Below, piece by piece: positions 11,913 through 23,869 of a DNA stretch of 64,000 nt; the stretch's first letter is position 1, and the number at the start of each line of letters is the position of its first letter. The position numbers were made by a program, and so were the translations under genes. A model generated the notes under the pieces. The model saw only the letters and a list, made by a program, of their open reading frames with translations. It was not told the origin of the DNA and searched no databases. The DNA is taken from the NCBI GenBank assembly GCA_958298945.1, contig OY282606.1, positions 94,681,696 to 94,745,695 of the forward strand, written 5' to 3'. Source of the DNA: Atherix ibis (Eukaryota > Arthropoda > Insecta > Diptera > Athericidae).

Positions 11913-13544
11913 GTAACATAATGTTGCCAAGTTTGAAAAAATGTTGAAAAGTTAGTTTTTTTTAAATTGCAAAATATTTTTATATGGTAAAATATTATTT
12001 TATCTGTCAATTTGAATATAATTTGAGTATTGTAATAATTTCTACAATAATTAACTTTTGATTCGATACTTTTTTAGATTGCTCTTGTTTTACAGTCGAA
12101 TAAATATTTTTCATAAATCCCATAACTGATGCTGCAAAATCAATAAACGCAAAATCGAAATGTTAACGCTTTTAATTAGGTACTTATTATATCGAATCAA
12201 TAAAACTTTATTCCAATCACAAAGAATCTATAAGATTTGCTTCGCAAAAGAACCACTACTTTTCCTATAATAAAGCACCGAAAAAAACTCATTTAATTGC
12301 CACTTAATATTTTTATGATTCCGTCAGTACTATTCCATGAAATATACTATTTTCAGCTTGTATAGTTAAACAAGTATAAAAATATATTGAATCGGATAAA
12401 TCGGCTTCCACTTCAGATGTTACACTCTAGTTCCAAGAAAAAGTGGATTTTCATAACAATTTCGTTTACATCCTAAACATTAATAATAAACATTTTTACT
12501 AGTCCACATTGCTTCTATAAAAAAAAATGAGTGCTAACATTATATTCAACTTAATTAAGCCTTATTTTTTAAAAAATTTAATATCTTACAAAAATAAAAC
12601 TGCAATAAAACAAGAAAAGTGAAACTTTTACATTGAAAATAATATAATTACCACAAAATGTTCCCAAATATTGTCAAGTTTAATTGATTTCATAAAATTT
12701 ATCTAAACTTTTTTACTATCGATAATTGCATCTTTTCATATTGGAAATATCATAAAATTTATAGACCGAACAGATTTGTCTTAATTACTCGTAATTCGAA
12801 TGAAAACGTTCATATTAAAAACAATTTACAATTGCCATTTTGTAATTACCTAAAAAGAAATTTAATTTTTTTTTTTGTATTTGGTAATAAGTTTAATAAG
12901 TTTTCCCTTTAAAAAAGAATATTTATTTACATAAATTATTCACTATTTAAAATTATTTACTGTTTGAAATGTGATTAAAAAAACTGTTTAAAATTACGAC
13001 TTTTATAAAGAATTATCCTGAATTTAAGGATAAAATTAGAAATTTCTCTTTAGAAATAAATAATGTGAATGATAAAAGGCTAAATGAAAAATTGATGAAA
13101 AGGCGAAACAAGCAACAACAACAACAAAAAATATGTGGAATTCAAATAAAGGGAAAATACTTCAAATTTATTGGATACCGAAAATTTATCGAATTTCCTT
13201 TTGGTATAAATTTTTTTCGCAAGCCAACTGGGATGAGGAATTGCTGTCAATCGTAAGAGAGGACCTAATATAAAACGCTATCCATATCAGAATGTAGCAG
13301 ATGGTTGATAGGACCAGAATCGAAAATCGGATGCAAAAAAAAAAAAGATTCTAAATCCTACACTTGACCTTAAATTGATCACACTTAAATAATATATTTT
13401 TCAATTTATTGATTGATTATGGATAAGATATAGTAAAAAGGAAACCATTGTTATTATTACTATTGAATTGAAGATATATTAAAAAAAAATTATTTACCAT
13501 CTATAAGAATAGTTCCTTACGAATGTGAAAATTCTTATCTTATT
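11913..13544. other. AT-rich non-coding DNA
   Basis: No gene or element recognised. The 63-codon plus-strand frame at 13065-13256 is lysine/glutamine-rich with a short CAA run, and carries no motif. Confidence 0.5.
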
Positions 13545-14250
13545 TTCTCTTCGATATTTGAAAATAAGACTAAACGGAATCATTACTATTATTTCTGTTT
13601 AGTTATAAAGAAAAACCGCAATGCAATTAAAAATGGCTGCTTATTATAATGAAAGGACCTTCTACACTGATTAAATGATTATTTGCACAACAACAAAATA
13701 TTGATTTTGAAATGAAAATATTTCATAATTGATTTACGAATAAACTAAAAATTTAACAAAATTACGAGGTGTGGCAGAAAAGTAAAATGGCCGACAACAC
13801 TGAGAGCGATCTGGCAACGCTGTTGAATTCCCTTGCACACAGTTTGTACGTTGATATTTCCTAGACGAGCAGCGCATCGTTCTCTTTGATATTTCAAAAG
13901 AAGATGAAACGATATTATAATTATTTCTTGTTTGTTATAAATAAAAACCGCAATGCAATTAAAAATGACAGCTTATTATTTGTTGGGCAATTGTTAGTAG
14001 TATTCTCATTCCAAGTTGTACTTCTCTATAATGAAAAGATCTTCTACACTGATTTAATAATTATTTGCACAACAAAAAAATATTGATTTTGAAGTGAAAA
14101 TATTTCATAATTGATTTATAAAAAATAAAAAAAATTTAACAAAGTTACGAGGTGTGGCAAAAAAGTAATATGGCCGGCATCGCTAAGAGCGATCTGGCAA
14201 CAATGTCGAATTTCCCTGCACACAAGTTGTACGTTGAAAGAATCTTTTTA
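13545..14250. repeat. Local tandem duplication ending in a mariner 5' end
   Basis: Two diverged direct copies, about 13545-13870 and 13880-14250. Each contains the same AT-rich block (cttctacactgatt, then ttgattttga and catttcataattgattta), followed by a group B mariner terminal segment: TTACGAGGTGTGGCA, then gagcgatctggcaac and tgtacgttg. Copy 2 has about 50 extra bases near 13980-14030. The duplicated unit includes flanking DNA, so this is a segmental duplication and not two independent insertions. Confidence 0.8.
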
Positions 14251-14695
14251 TTATAAAACTATAATTAAAAGACGCATGAAAACAAAAACGAAAATAATAG
14301 AAGAAAATATATAATATTCAAATAAAAATATTATAAAACATAATTTTACCGTTTTAATAAAAACAAATATTTAAATAACTATACACGGTAAGTGGAAAAT
14401 TGTATTTTTATGGGTTATGGTATTATTCCTTACCAAGAGTACAATTTTTTCTGTGGCATAGAACATTTTCGGAAGGTCATGACGTAGTAGAAGTTAAAAC
14501 CTCGCTAAGGGAGGTCTGCAACATCGAAAACTAATGAAAATGTTGAGAGCTCTTGTCGACTGAAATTGAAGTTGATAAGAAAAGTTCTTAAAAGGCTCAG
14601 AAAAGGATTTATCGCTGCATATCGGACATTGCAGATATTTGGACGACTATCGTCATCGAGGAGTTTTTATCAAAAAATTGAATTTATATATATAG
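14147..14695 (+). pseudogene. Group B mariner, 5' part
   Basis: The terminal repeat starts near 14147 (TTACGAGGTGTGGC) and the untranslated leader continues to about 14245. After about 200 bp of AT-rich sequence, decayed transposase reads on at 14440-14690. SATSKTNENVE corresponds to the usual G-R-P-x-T-S-K-T-D-E-N-V-E linker of this group, followed by helix-turn-helix debris. There are many stops, and the catalytic domain is missing. Confidence 0.65.
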
Positions 14696-15510
14696 CCTTG
14701 CTAAAAGGATAACATTGATTGATGTATAAAAATATAATTAAAAAAAGATGTTCGTTAGTTTTCTGCAGCACCTTGTATCTTCGAAGATTTGTAATTTTTC
14801 AAGATTTCTTAATGTAAGTTCACACATACCTTTTTATGATATGAAAGTCAAATATTGATATTGATACTAACGTGAAAACTGGAATTTTGGCAGAAAAAAT
14901 GACATAAAGCCAAAAAGAGCTTTTATTATTATACGAATTACGATCGTAATAAAAGCTCTTTTAAGCTAAGTACTTGAGGTACTTGCGAGTGGAATTAATG
15001 CACAAAAAATGCAGATTGTGACTGACTAAGAGAAAGTGAACTTTTCCAATGGAAGGTATTCCATTATTAGCATATTTTTATTTATAAATTTATACATTCA
15101 AATCCAACTTTTACAAAGAAATTCAATTTACATTAAATAATTCGCTGTTACTAAAATCAATTATTGATAAAGAATTCTCAAAATTGTTCTAATTCCGTTA
15201 ACTCATAGTTATCCAAGCTGATAAGATATTTTTTATTAATTATTATTTTACAATCACTATGATAAACAAGATATTGCAACTTATCTGTAAATAAATATAT
15301 TAAAAATTTTCAGAAAAATCATTTTTTCAATTTAAAATCCATCTTCCAATAACAAATTACATATTCACTCCTCCACTATCATCTTTTATATATTTTCCAT
15401 TTGTATTCTATTAAAACTTTATACTAAATATAGTAAATTTTTAAATGCAAATATATTAAATAGTATATATAAATTATTAAATAAAAATTAATAACTATTA
15501 AATAACTTAC
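14696..15510. other. AT-rich non-coding DNA
   Basis: No gene seen apart from the perfect hairpin at 14913-14962. If the microexon at 15511-15549 is real, this is the start of the intron downstream of it. Confidence 0.45.
14913..14962. repeat. Perfect 16-bp inverted repeat
   Basis: AAAAGAGCTTTTATTA at 14913-14928 is exactly reversed at 14947-14962 across an 18-nt centre that can itself partly pair. No terminal repeat or coding sequence explains it. The adjacent text aagctaagtacttg resembles part of the group A mariner end, which may be coincidence. Confidence 0.85.
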
Positions 15511-15549
15511 GTGTTTAAATGATGCAGATTTTGGCGATGGTGGAGAACC
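15511..15549 (-). CDS. Candidate 39-nt host microexon
   Basis: On the minus strand a strong acceptor (a long T-rich tract ending ttattatttgcag) is followed by 39 nt that read GSPPSPKSASFKH in one frame, then a donor matching the consensus (CAC/GTAAGT). The length is a multiple of three and the segment is clearly less AT-rich than its surroundings, as expected of a cassette microexon. The proline/serine/lysine composition suggests a disordered linker or a phosphorylated segment. I do not recognise the gene. Chance cannot be excluded, because GTAAGT recurs often in 64 kb, but acceptor, donor, frame and composition all agree. Confidence 0.45.
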
Positions 15550-16429
15550 CTGCAAATAATAACATTAAAAAAAAGTTATCTAAAAAAATTTCTCTTGTAT
15601 GATTTTAATTTTTTTTTTATATTTAAAAAAGTTCTATACATTTTACAAAGTTACTATTTATTATTCCTTTATGCTTTTATCTATATTTAAATAACAAAGC
15701 CATTTAATTTGATCGAATAATTAAAACAGCAAAAGTTAAGATACATAAAAGTTTATTACCTTCTTGGTTGTCGTCTAATTGTAATCATTACTGTACATTT
15801 TAGTGTAATTTCTTTGTGCTATATTGTTTAATTAATATTTTTATAACTAAATTTTTTGAAAGGATTAAATTACTAAACAAACATTTCATTTATTTACTGA
15901 TTAAAACAAAGTGAAGCTCTTAAGGTCTGATTAAGCTCTGGAACCACTTTATTTAAAACTTGCCTAAACAGAAAAGTAGTGCCTTAAGATTTTAGGAAAT
16001 ATTTTTTTATATAAAAAAAATTCTTAATAATACAAAAATTTATTTTTCGTACAAAAAGGGCAATTTTCATTTTCTGTATGAATATTTTTATTCCATTTGA
16101 AATTATAATATTGTCAACGTGTACATATATTTTTCTATAATTTTTTTTTGTTTTGTTTTAGTTGATAAATAATTTCACTCACTCTGGGAATTTTCAATCA
16201 CCAATATAATTCCAGACCATCAGTTCTGCTTAAGAGCAAAATATTCTACTATTAGACAAACCCATCGTGTCGTAGGTAATATACTCGTAACATCCTCCTC
16301 TGAGAGGGAGGAGTACTCTGTCCAGGTGTGTTTCTAGAAATATCGCATGCATTTGACCGTGTCTGAAATTATGCTTACTCTGGAAATTGAAATAATTCCT
16401 TCCCTCAAATTACTTTTATATAATACAGG
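15550..16429. other. Non-coding DNA, putative intron
   Basis: AT-rich sequence with the putative acceptor tract of the microexon at its left edge. A short possible minus-strand segment near 15759-15790 ends in GTAATA and was judged too weak to call. Nothing else is recognised. Confidence 0.4.
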
Positions 16430-16870
16430 AAATCGAAATAATTCCTTCCCTTATCCGACAAAACCTGATGGTCGTGGTGACAACCGCCGTTGTCACGGTG
16501 GAGCATCCAAATGTCTGCAATGTTCGGAAGGATCTGAACTTTTTAAGAACTCACTCATCATCGTTTTCTAAACCTTTCAAGGACTTACTCATTACCTTAA
16601 AGGTTAATTGACGGTCAGACTTTACGAGAGCTCTCAGTTTTCGATGTTGAAGGTTACTCTGAGCGAGATTTATTTGTCATTAATTCATGGTCTCGAGAAA
16701 TCCTTTATGCCATATAAAAACTTGTATTCTTGATAAGGAATGATCCCGATAGACTCGTTTCGACATTTTGTAAGTCAAACTCGCGGATTCAGCAGGCTTC
16801 ACACAAAATTTGACAGCTACAAACTTCAATGTTCCATTTTTCAAATGAACGAACACAATTCATATTGATC
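16430..16870 (-). pseudogene. Group B mariner transposase remnant
   Basis: Minus-strand debris that aligns block by block with the copy at 40140-40475: the region of the second catalytic aspartate (plus text ggtggagcatccaaatg), the helix-turn-helix part, and the amino end (plus text cattttgtaagtcaaactcg, corresponding to the K-F-C-V-K-L-G stretch). Several stops and frameshifts are present. The right side runs directly into group D DNA at about 16880, as in the 40-kb copy. Confidence 0.65.
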
Positions 16871-16879
16871 ACACGCTAT

Positions 16880-17576
16880 AGGGTTACGTGACAACCAAAC
16901 TACAGATTGTTTTTGATGTTTGGCCGCCATTTTGGATTGGATGACATTTGTCTGTTGACATTTGACAGTCGTAGAGAGTGGTTGATAACAATTTATTATG
17001 GAGTGGCTAACGCCGTAACAACGTGTTGAAATTATTATAATATTTTATTTAAATAATTGTTCAATTGTGCATACGCGGAGAAAATAACGTCACTTTTTTG
17101 GTGTTAATCATATGCCGAGCAAGTCTACCATTCAGCGTGTATTCAATAATTTTGAAAATATGTTTACACTGGGAGATAAAGCGAATACTGGGCGACTATT
17201 AAGCCAACCTACACCTGAAAAAATTGATGCAGTGAGGCAGAGTGTTGCTGAATGTACTGGTTCCTGCCATCGACGCCGTGCACAAGAAATGGGAATATCT
17301 CCATCATATTTGTTAAAAATTCTCAAAAAGATATGGTTTTTTACTCGTTAAAAATTCAATTGACACAACAGCAGCAGACAAATGACCGTGAACGCCGGCG
17401 AGACTGGAGTGCTCGAGTTTTACAGCTCGGCATAGACGACCACCATTTTTGGCACACTTCGACTTGGCTGGCTTTGTTAACCGACATCATATTATTAAAC
17501 TTTTAATTTATCTTTAACATTATGTATGGAATATGATAATATGATATACGACGTAACATAAAACGCATTCTGTTAT
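16880..17576 (+). pseudogene. Group D element, 5' part of transposase
   Basis: ATG near 16999 (MEWLTP, then a stop, then QRVEIII) begins a typical amino end for the QDGA-C-HT transposases. An open frame at 17112-17351 continues with STIQRVFNNFE, a G-R-x-x-x-Q-P linker, V-R-Q-S-V-A-E and the helix-turn-helix RRRAQEMGISPSYLLKILKK. After a frameshift, YSLKIQLTQQQQTNDRERRRDW matches the start of the catalytic domain. The catalytic core is deleted, and the sequence ends with ACATAAAACGCATTCTGT, nearly the same end as the fragment at 40.85 kb. The left terminal repeat is not clear. Confidence 0.72.
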
Positions 17577-17589
17577 ATTCATACTTTGC

Positions 17590-18118
17590 ACAAGTCACTG
17601 GAGAACGTGAACACTTCCCAATATCCTCTGAAACCGCCGGTGTCCCTCAGGGTAGTATATTCGGCCTAATGCTCTATAGTATATATTACATGTCCTATCG
17701 ACAAGGCACGAAAATCTTCTTTTTACATACAATATTTTACAAAACTATATCGTCGAAAGTAGTAAACGAACAAAGACGCGTTCACATAAATTTTGCTTTT
17801 CGTAGTGAGTCAAATTATTTATTTTAAATACAGTACGTATACCTATTTGGACCTACGGATTCAAACTCTAGTTGCATCCAATCTATTAAGTCAAAAAATC
17901 CTTCGTAATCTCAAATTTTCCTTCCCACGTGAATTAACTGTTCCTCGTTATAAAAAGTTCCATGCTCGTTTACCGTAGAATTCCAATTCCCTAGTACCAG
18001 AATGATTCGTAGTGACCTTCCTCAGGGTGGTTAGTTAGCTCTTCCCTTCTATGGAATGGTATATAAATGCTTGTCACTTGTACTAGTCAAAAATATCTTA
18101 TGAATTAAAAATAAAAAT
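17590..18118 (+). pseudogene. Jockey-clade LINE, 3' fragment
   Basis: Non-LTR retrotransposon reverse transcriptase debris. AGVPQGSIFG (the A-G-V-P-Q-G-S-V-L-G motif of finger/palm block 4) lies near 17640. The palm aspartates are lost in a deletion, carboxy-terminal thumb and tail sequence follows at 17820-18010 (including PRYKKFHARLP), and the fragment ends in an A-rich tract at about 18105-18118 that looks like a genuine 3' end. Confidence 0.75.
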
Positions 18119-19343
18119 AAAAAGTTAACAACTATCAGCCATTTTTCAGTTTTCACCTCCCCATGATATTATTTGATATAGAATATAATATTTTGGCTTG
18201 TTGAATTTTTTTCTCTCCTAATAATCGAAGCATTATTATTATAAACGGTGTCGTAATTGCCAATTTGCCAAATTGTAAAGTAACCAAGCTCAGAGAAAAC
18301 TTGTTAGTTAATAGAAATAATTTCATATTCAGCCTAATGTTTAGAGATATTTCAAACCAAACTTGGTCGTCTTATCATATTCAATACTACACGTAGATAT
18401 TGCCCCTATTGCCCCATTCAGCCATTTTATGTGACATACATTTCACTTATAGTTACTTAGTTCCAGCAAGGGAATATGATAAAGTAAAAAAAGGGGGGTG
18501 TATAAGTACTTATATGGTTGTGATACTAATAGAATAGTATCAAAGCAGAAGCAAATCTACAGTCCATATTAGTTCGCATGTAAGAAAAATATCCTAAACA
18601 CACGCAATTCGATGGTGAAAGCACGTAAACAGCTCGTAGAAGGACATTATTTCGAATGCACTCGATTCTTACAAAAGCCAATTACTAAATCAGGATGTCG
18701 TCTGACTTATTCTGAACAAGACCTGAATTTTTAGTCAGCTTAGAAACATCATATAACGATAGTCAGATGAGTATTTTGTCATCAACTACCACCAGAAAAC
18801 AGACCCAAATAGCATTCACATATTTTACAGATGGTAACCGACCGATACTCTGGTATAATGGTGCAACGAATGGCACTTTAAGAGTATCAACATGATTATT
18901 TTTAGCATAAAGCTCAGAACATCAACTTTATTAGTTACCATGTGGACGCTTTTGATTTTTTCAACCGACCCCAAAGGCTCATTTTATATTATTATCAATT
19001 AGTACCTCAAAGAATTCAGCTAATATTATTGACGATGATAGAGTCTGCCTTATGATAATTTGAAGCTTTCGTAGTAAGTATAGCGAACCCAGTGCCATCA
19101 TTTTAATTTATTATTATGTATAGGTGCAAATCTTCCAAAATATATCCCCTTTTTAGGTAGTCTACCTCCCCCGTTTCTGTATTTTCAGCAATACTAAACA
19201 CAAGTGGGAAAAAACCATTTAATATTTATACAATGTGTGGTTATCATTTGCACCGTATATCAGCATGTTAACAATTCATTTAAAGCTTTTTAGTTCTGGT
19301 TTTTACGAATATTTCGTTGTAACTGATTTCGAAATATGTTTAC
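18119..19343. other. Non-coding DNA
   Basis: No motif or splice pattern that I can support. If the 255-nt exon to the right is real, this is its downstream intron. Confidence 0.4.
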
Positions 19344-19598
19344 CTGATGCATTGCGGTGGCACATTGCAATCGTACGTGATTTATTTTGCACTCGATTTA
19401 TATCGCCAACATTGCAAAATTGCTCATTGTTCGATAACGAATTATTGATGGCATTTTTCAAACAGAATTTATCGTATTCCATATGATGACGTGTTAACGA
19501 ATCGTAACCCAGCCACATTACGGATTCAGAATGGACACTGAACTGACCAACAGACCGCCCGTGTTGCCTACCACATGGTACGATGTACACTTTGCCAT
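19344..19598 (-). CDS. Candidate 255-nt host exon, extracellular-type
   Basis: On the minus strand an acceptor (gcaatattaataatttag) is followed by 255 nt open in one frame and then a donor GCATCAG/GTAAAC. The exon is exactly 85 codons, enters in phase 1 and leaves in phase 1, the symmetry typical of exons that encode extracellular modules. The product starts GKVYIVPCGRQHGRSVGQFS and ends IAMCHRNASG. It has four cysteines and three N-glycosylation sequons (NNS, NKS, NAS). Codon use is mixed and less AT-biased than its surroundings, with none of the lysine/asparagine/phenylalanine runs of chance frames here. I do not recognise the domain. It does not resemble the mobile-element proteins in the window. 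Confidence 0.6.
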
Positions 19599-19599
19599 C

Positions 19600-20206
19600 T
19601 AAATTATTAATATTGCACACGCAAAATCCATTTGTGAAAATGATTTTTCTATGTTATTTTTCTTTGTTCGAAAAATTCTATTCTCTATTTTCGATGAATA
19701 TACCTGCGCTCCCATACACAGCATATATATATGTATCCGAAAGGTATTGTCATGTTAGGTGAGGAATAGCCTTTTTCCTGATGAATGAAATTGGTTTTAT
19801 GAAAGCTGAAGTAATTTTTATTGAACATGAATATATGTAATTTTTTTTAAAGGCATATCAATTCTATAAAATCAACTTTTTGCATTTTTTTATGGGAACA
19901 ATTCCATTTTTAAATATTGTATAATATGTGAAAATAAGTGTTTTGTCTTAAAGCGTTCTTTTAGTGCCATTTTAGGCTGTTTCGGATTATTACAAAATCA
20001 ATATTTTTTTTTCTCCAAAAGAAAACTTACTAAAAAAATATTCTTTCTTTTAAATTAAATTAAATTATTTGAAAAAAAAATCCGTTTGCATTTAGGGTCT
20101 TTTAGACTGGCGCTAGGAGCGACTTCACAGAACCCCCAACATGAGACTTAAGCAAAGTTATCCTCTTTTGTAAAGCAAATTAGTATATTTGATTTGGGTA
20201 TGAAAT
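19600..20206. other. Non-coding DNA, putative intron
   Basis: AT-rich, with a TATATATATG-type microsatellite near 19725. Nothing else is recognised. Confidence 0.45.
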
Positions 20207-21005
20207 TGTTGGATCTATTCGGAAAATAATTTCGTTGTTTACTAACAGAGGACTTAATTGTAGTTTTTCACAACCAACTTCACACTTAAGCCGCATAATC
20301 ATATGTATTTTGACAGCTGACATAGCAGGGCTTGCTCGATTGATTCTCTACAGTAGTTTTTGGTTGATACCCTTTTAAATATGGAAAGTGAAAAACAGCT
20401 TTTTCGGCATTTTTTACTTTTTTACTACAGAAAAGATAAAAATTCGGTTCACGCAATAAAAAAATTATCCGATGTGTATGGAGAAGATGTGTTTCGATTG
20501 GGCAATTTTGATCTCGAAGATGCACCACGTTCTGAAAGGTTAGTTGAAGCTGATGAAGACACAATAAAGGCGCATAACAACTCGTGAGATCGCTGAGAGA
20601 TTAAATTTATTGAATTCGACCTCAAAGGCTAGGTTTAATTTCAAAGCTCAACATATGGGTTCCTCATTTTCTTACGAAAAAAAATTTACGCCGTCGCATT
20701 TACGTTTGTGATTTGGTTCTCAAACGCTAAGAAAATTATCCATTTTTGAAGCGTATTATCACTGGGGATGAGAAAAGGGTTGTTTACAATAATGTTAAGC
20801 GCAAAAGATCCTCAAGTAGAAAAGATGAACCGGCTCAGAGCACTTCGAATGAAATATTCATCAAAAAAAGGTTATGCTACCTGTTTGGTGGGATTTCAAA
20901 GGAATCGTTTATTTTGAGCTTCTACCGAGCAACACAACGATCACTTAAAGAAAAAAGGCCAATAAATAAACTATTGGGTTGTTCTGAAAAAAATTTCGTA
21001 ATGAG
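20207..21005 (+). mobile_element. Group C mariner, internally deleted copy
   Basis: The left end is a degenerate version of the group C terminal repeat (ttggatctattcggaaaataatttcg). The transposase starts at about 20380 (MESEKQLFRHFLLFYYRKD) and reads KLSDVYGEDV, GNFDLEDAPRSERLVEADED, a helix-turn-helix segment with frameshifts, then KRIITGDEKRVVYNNVKRKR with the first catalytic aspartate. After RSLKEKRP the sequence jumps directly to the 3' end, so the second and third catalytic aspartates are absent. The 3' end carries an internal direct copy of the terminal repeat (ATTGGGTTGTTCTG near 20975), and the final terminal repeat is missing. Confidence 0.82.
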
Positions 21006-21257
21006 GAAGCCTACTCGCAAATATATTGCTTCTTTGCTGATATTCGTTCAATACGATAAGGAGGATTGTCCATTTGGACATGTGTGGTTTCCAAAATGAA
21101 AGCTATATGAATTCTGAGCAGTCTTTGTGCCCCAAATTTCTGTAAGGATGTTGAGTAGACTGGATTGTTCGTAGTTGGTCAGTGAGGCGCTGAAAAGCTC
21201 TCATACTTGCTTTATTCCTAATTTTTACGTATGCTTGAGGAAGTCATTTGTTATTTT
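21006..21257. other. Spacer, nothing recognised
   Basis: Moderately AT-rich sequence between the group C and group B mariners. Confidence 0.4.
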
Positions 21258-21585
21258 GTTACGAGATGAGACAGATTTGGGACAAACATTGACTTTTCTA
21301 TTGCAGGTCATGTCGGATCTCGTTGAGAATAGGATCATTTAATAGGCCGAGAGTCATTTAACATCAATTTTATTCCTCAGAGTGCTTCTCGGCCCTTCAA
21401 AATTGTTTTATCCCAACCAAAAACATGTGCTCTTTATAGAGAATATATGCAAAAGGCTCATTGCAATTTGCAGATTCACCAAGTTTTACACAAAATTTGC
21501 TGCGACATCGTTGCTAGAGAGACTAACGTATAAGCTATGAAGAGGAGAAGTCTGCGGTGTTGCCAGATTTCTCTCAGATCTTTTT
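21258..21585 (-). pseudogene. Group B mariner, short remnant
   Basis: The left edge has the terminal-repeat text TTACGAGATGAGACAGA. The body at 21400-21520 matches the amino-terminal transposase block of the other copies on the minus strand. The right edge has the 5' leader block (agtctgcggtgttgccagat). Most of the transposase is deleted. Confidence 0.6.
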
Positions 21586-23869
21586 AATATTTTACCGTTT
21601 ATTTTCACATACACGTAGTTTTGAAAAATTATTGTAAATACAATCAATAAAGTAATAATACTCGAAAAAGAACGCTTTTCAATAACTCTTAGTAAAATCG
21701 TTATAAAAATATATTATCAAATTCATTTTCTATCACAAACAAACAAAAAAAATCTTGTTATAGAAATTAAAAAAACACAATCTAATCAAAAAGCTAGACA
21801 AATACTAACAATTCCTTAATTTGACATAAATCTGTGGTTTGTTTGAAATAGTTATTATAAAACTAAACAAGAGTTTTTGTGAAAATTTAACTTTATACAT
21901 TAATTGAATATTGAAAATGATCTCATTAGAAGAAACACTTTAATTTCGAACAAGAAAATAAATCTAATTTCAGATAAATTTTCTTGTTTTCATCTATTTT
22001 ATACAACAATATATTGTTGAATAGATAATTAGAAGTAAATTAGAGAATGTTAATCCTTTTCTTATCAAAAATCTTATAAAACAAAATATTCCTGGTAAAT
22101 TTTGGTCAATTTATAAATTCAAACAAACTTTTACTCTTGAGTTTTTGTTGTTCTTGCCATTTAGAAATTCGAAAATAGTCAGTAAATTAATAAGAAATCA
22201 AATACAACCAAATACAAAATGAATAAAATCAACTCGGTATAAGTAGTTAATAATGTCGGTAAAGCTTTTGTGAGACTGCAAATCATCGCATCAATCAATT
22301 GCGACAAATGAAATTGACAAATATTACTCACACAGTGAAAATGGATACAATAAAATAAAAAACAGGAGGATTTATTTTAGACTAACTGAATTCGACGTAT
22401 AGAAAAAGGGACGAAACCGAAGGAAAGAAATAAATATTTATACAAAATAATAGTTTTATGATAAATATAGATGAGGCAAAGAGTGAAACTGAGCTGTGAA
22501 CTGAGAGAAGCACCACCCATCAATAGTACGCATTTATTATTATACACATACAAGTGTACACATACATGTGTACGAAAACACTCTCATGTATGGTTTGACG
22601 AAGCTTTCATAAAGCTCATAAGCAGCTTATGTTATTCGTGTACCTACACAAATATTGGACTTTGTCGTCCTAGCTTAACATTGTCTTCACCCAAGTTGCG
22701 CCTCTATCACCCTATTAGATATTATCTCTCAAACTCATAGATACGTACTGGATTGTGTGTACCTAACCACTGGGGTTTCCCATCTCTGGTCTTTGGGCAT
22801 ATCTCGTTCGAGTATGTATCCAACGTTACCACCGACAGGACCATCAGAACAACTTTTCCCACACTTAAGCAAGCATATCTTCTTATCAGCATGTTCATCA
22901 TTATTTTATAGTACAGGAAATTGAAATATTAAGGGCAAATGTGCCTGCATTTTCATATATTAAATACTAAATTTTAGCGGATATCGTGCACCCCTCCTCT
23001 CACCCATCCCCAAGAAAAAAAAGGTCGGCTGAAAATTATGTTTACATGGGCAAAAACGCTTGATGATGGAGAATGATCAAAGACTCTTTATTGAACGTAA
23101 CAAAAAATTTCCTCTACCATCCTCTGTATATATTGTAGATATAGTCAACTTACATGCAGGCATAACCAAATATACAAATCTACAAACCAACAAATAAATT
23201 TATTATTATGTAGATTGGGGCTCATATGGATGTATGTGTATGTGTGTTTGAATGTGCGTAGATATACTATCAAATAAAGCCCATAACAATTTCATAGACT
23301 CTGAAATTTAATATTCTGTCGAACAGAAGCAGAAGGATTTTTTAAAGATTTCATTTTTATTTTATATTATTTTATTTACTTTTTAATAACGCACGACTTC
23401 ATATGTACATATGTGTATGTATGCTTGTATTTTTTTATTTATTTCAAAACTGAATATTTAATATTGTAATGCATTTTTTTGCTACTATTCACATTGAAAC
23501 GTTTCTTTTTGTAAATTACATATGCGGAAAAAAGTGTAACCCTTTTTTCGGTATTTCTTAAGAATAGTACTCAGACAAAATATTCAATATTAATAGATAA
23601 AAAATATGCAATTTTTTAAAAGTATTATTCTGCAAATGGAAAAATTCTTTTATGATACTCGTATTAAAAAAGTAATGAATTTCAGTTATGCTCAAAAAAT
23701 ATATGCTCTCGTAGAAATATTTGTATGAGTTTTTTTTGTTCTATTTTTTTTTTTTAATATTGGCAAATTTCAACTATGAAATTATTAATTTTCCCAATTG
23801 ATTTTCATTAGAACATATAATATTCAAAAAAAATCTTAACTTTTGTTACAAAGAGATATGGCAGAATAG
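21586..23869. other. Non-coding DNA
   Basis: The first half is very AT-rich. The part at 22440-23300 is less AT-rich, with TACACATACA- and TGTATG-type microsatellites, in the style of fly intergenic or intronic DNA. No open frame with recognisable content was seen. Confidence 0.45.

Noticed and set aside
15759..15795. Possible minus-strand exon MITIRRQPRR before GTAATA, upstream of the microexon
   Set aside because: Non-consensus donor and only ten codons. It may be real, but it cannot be separated from chance.
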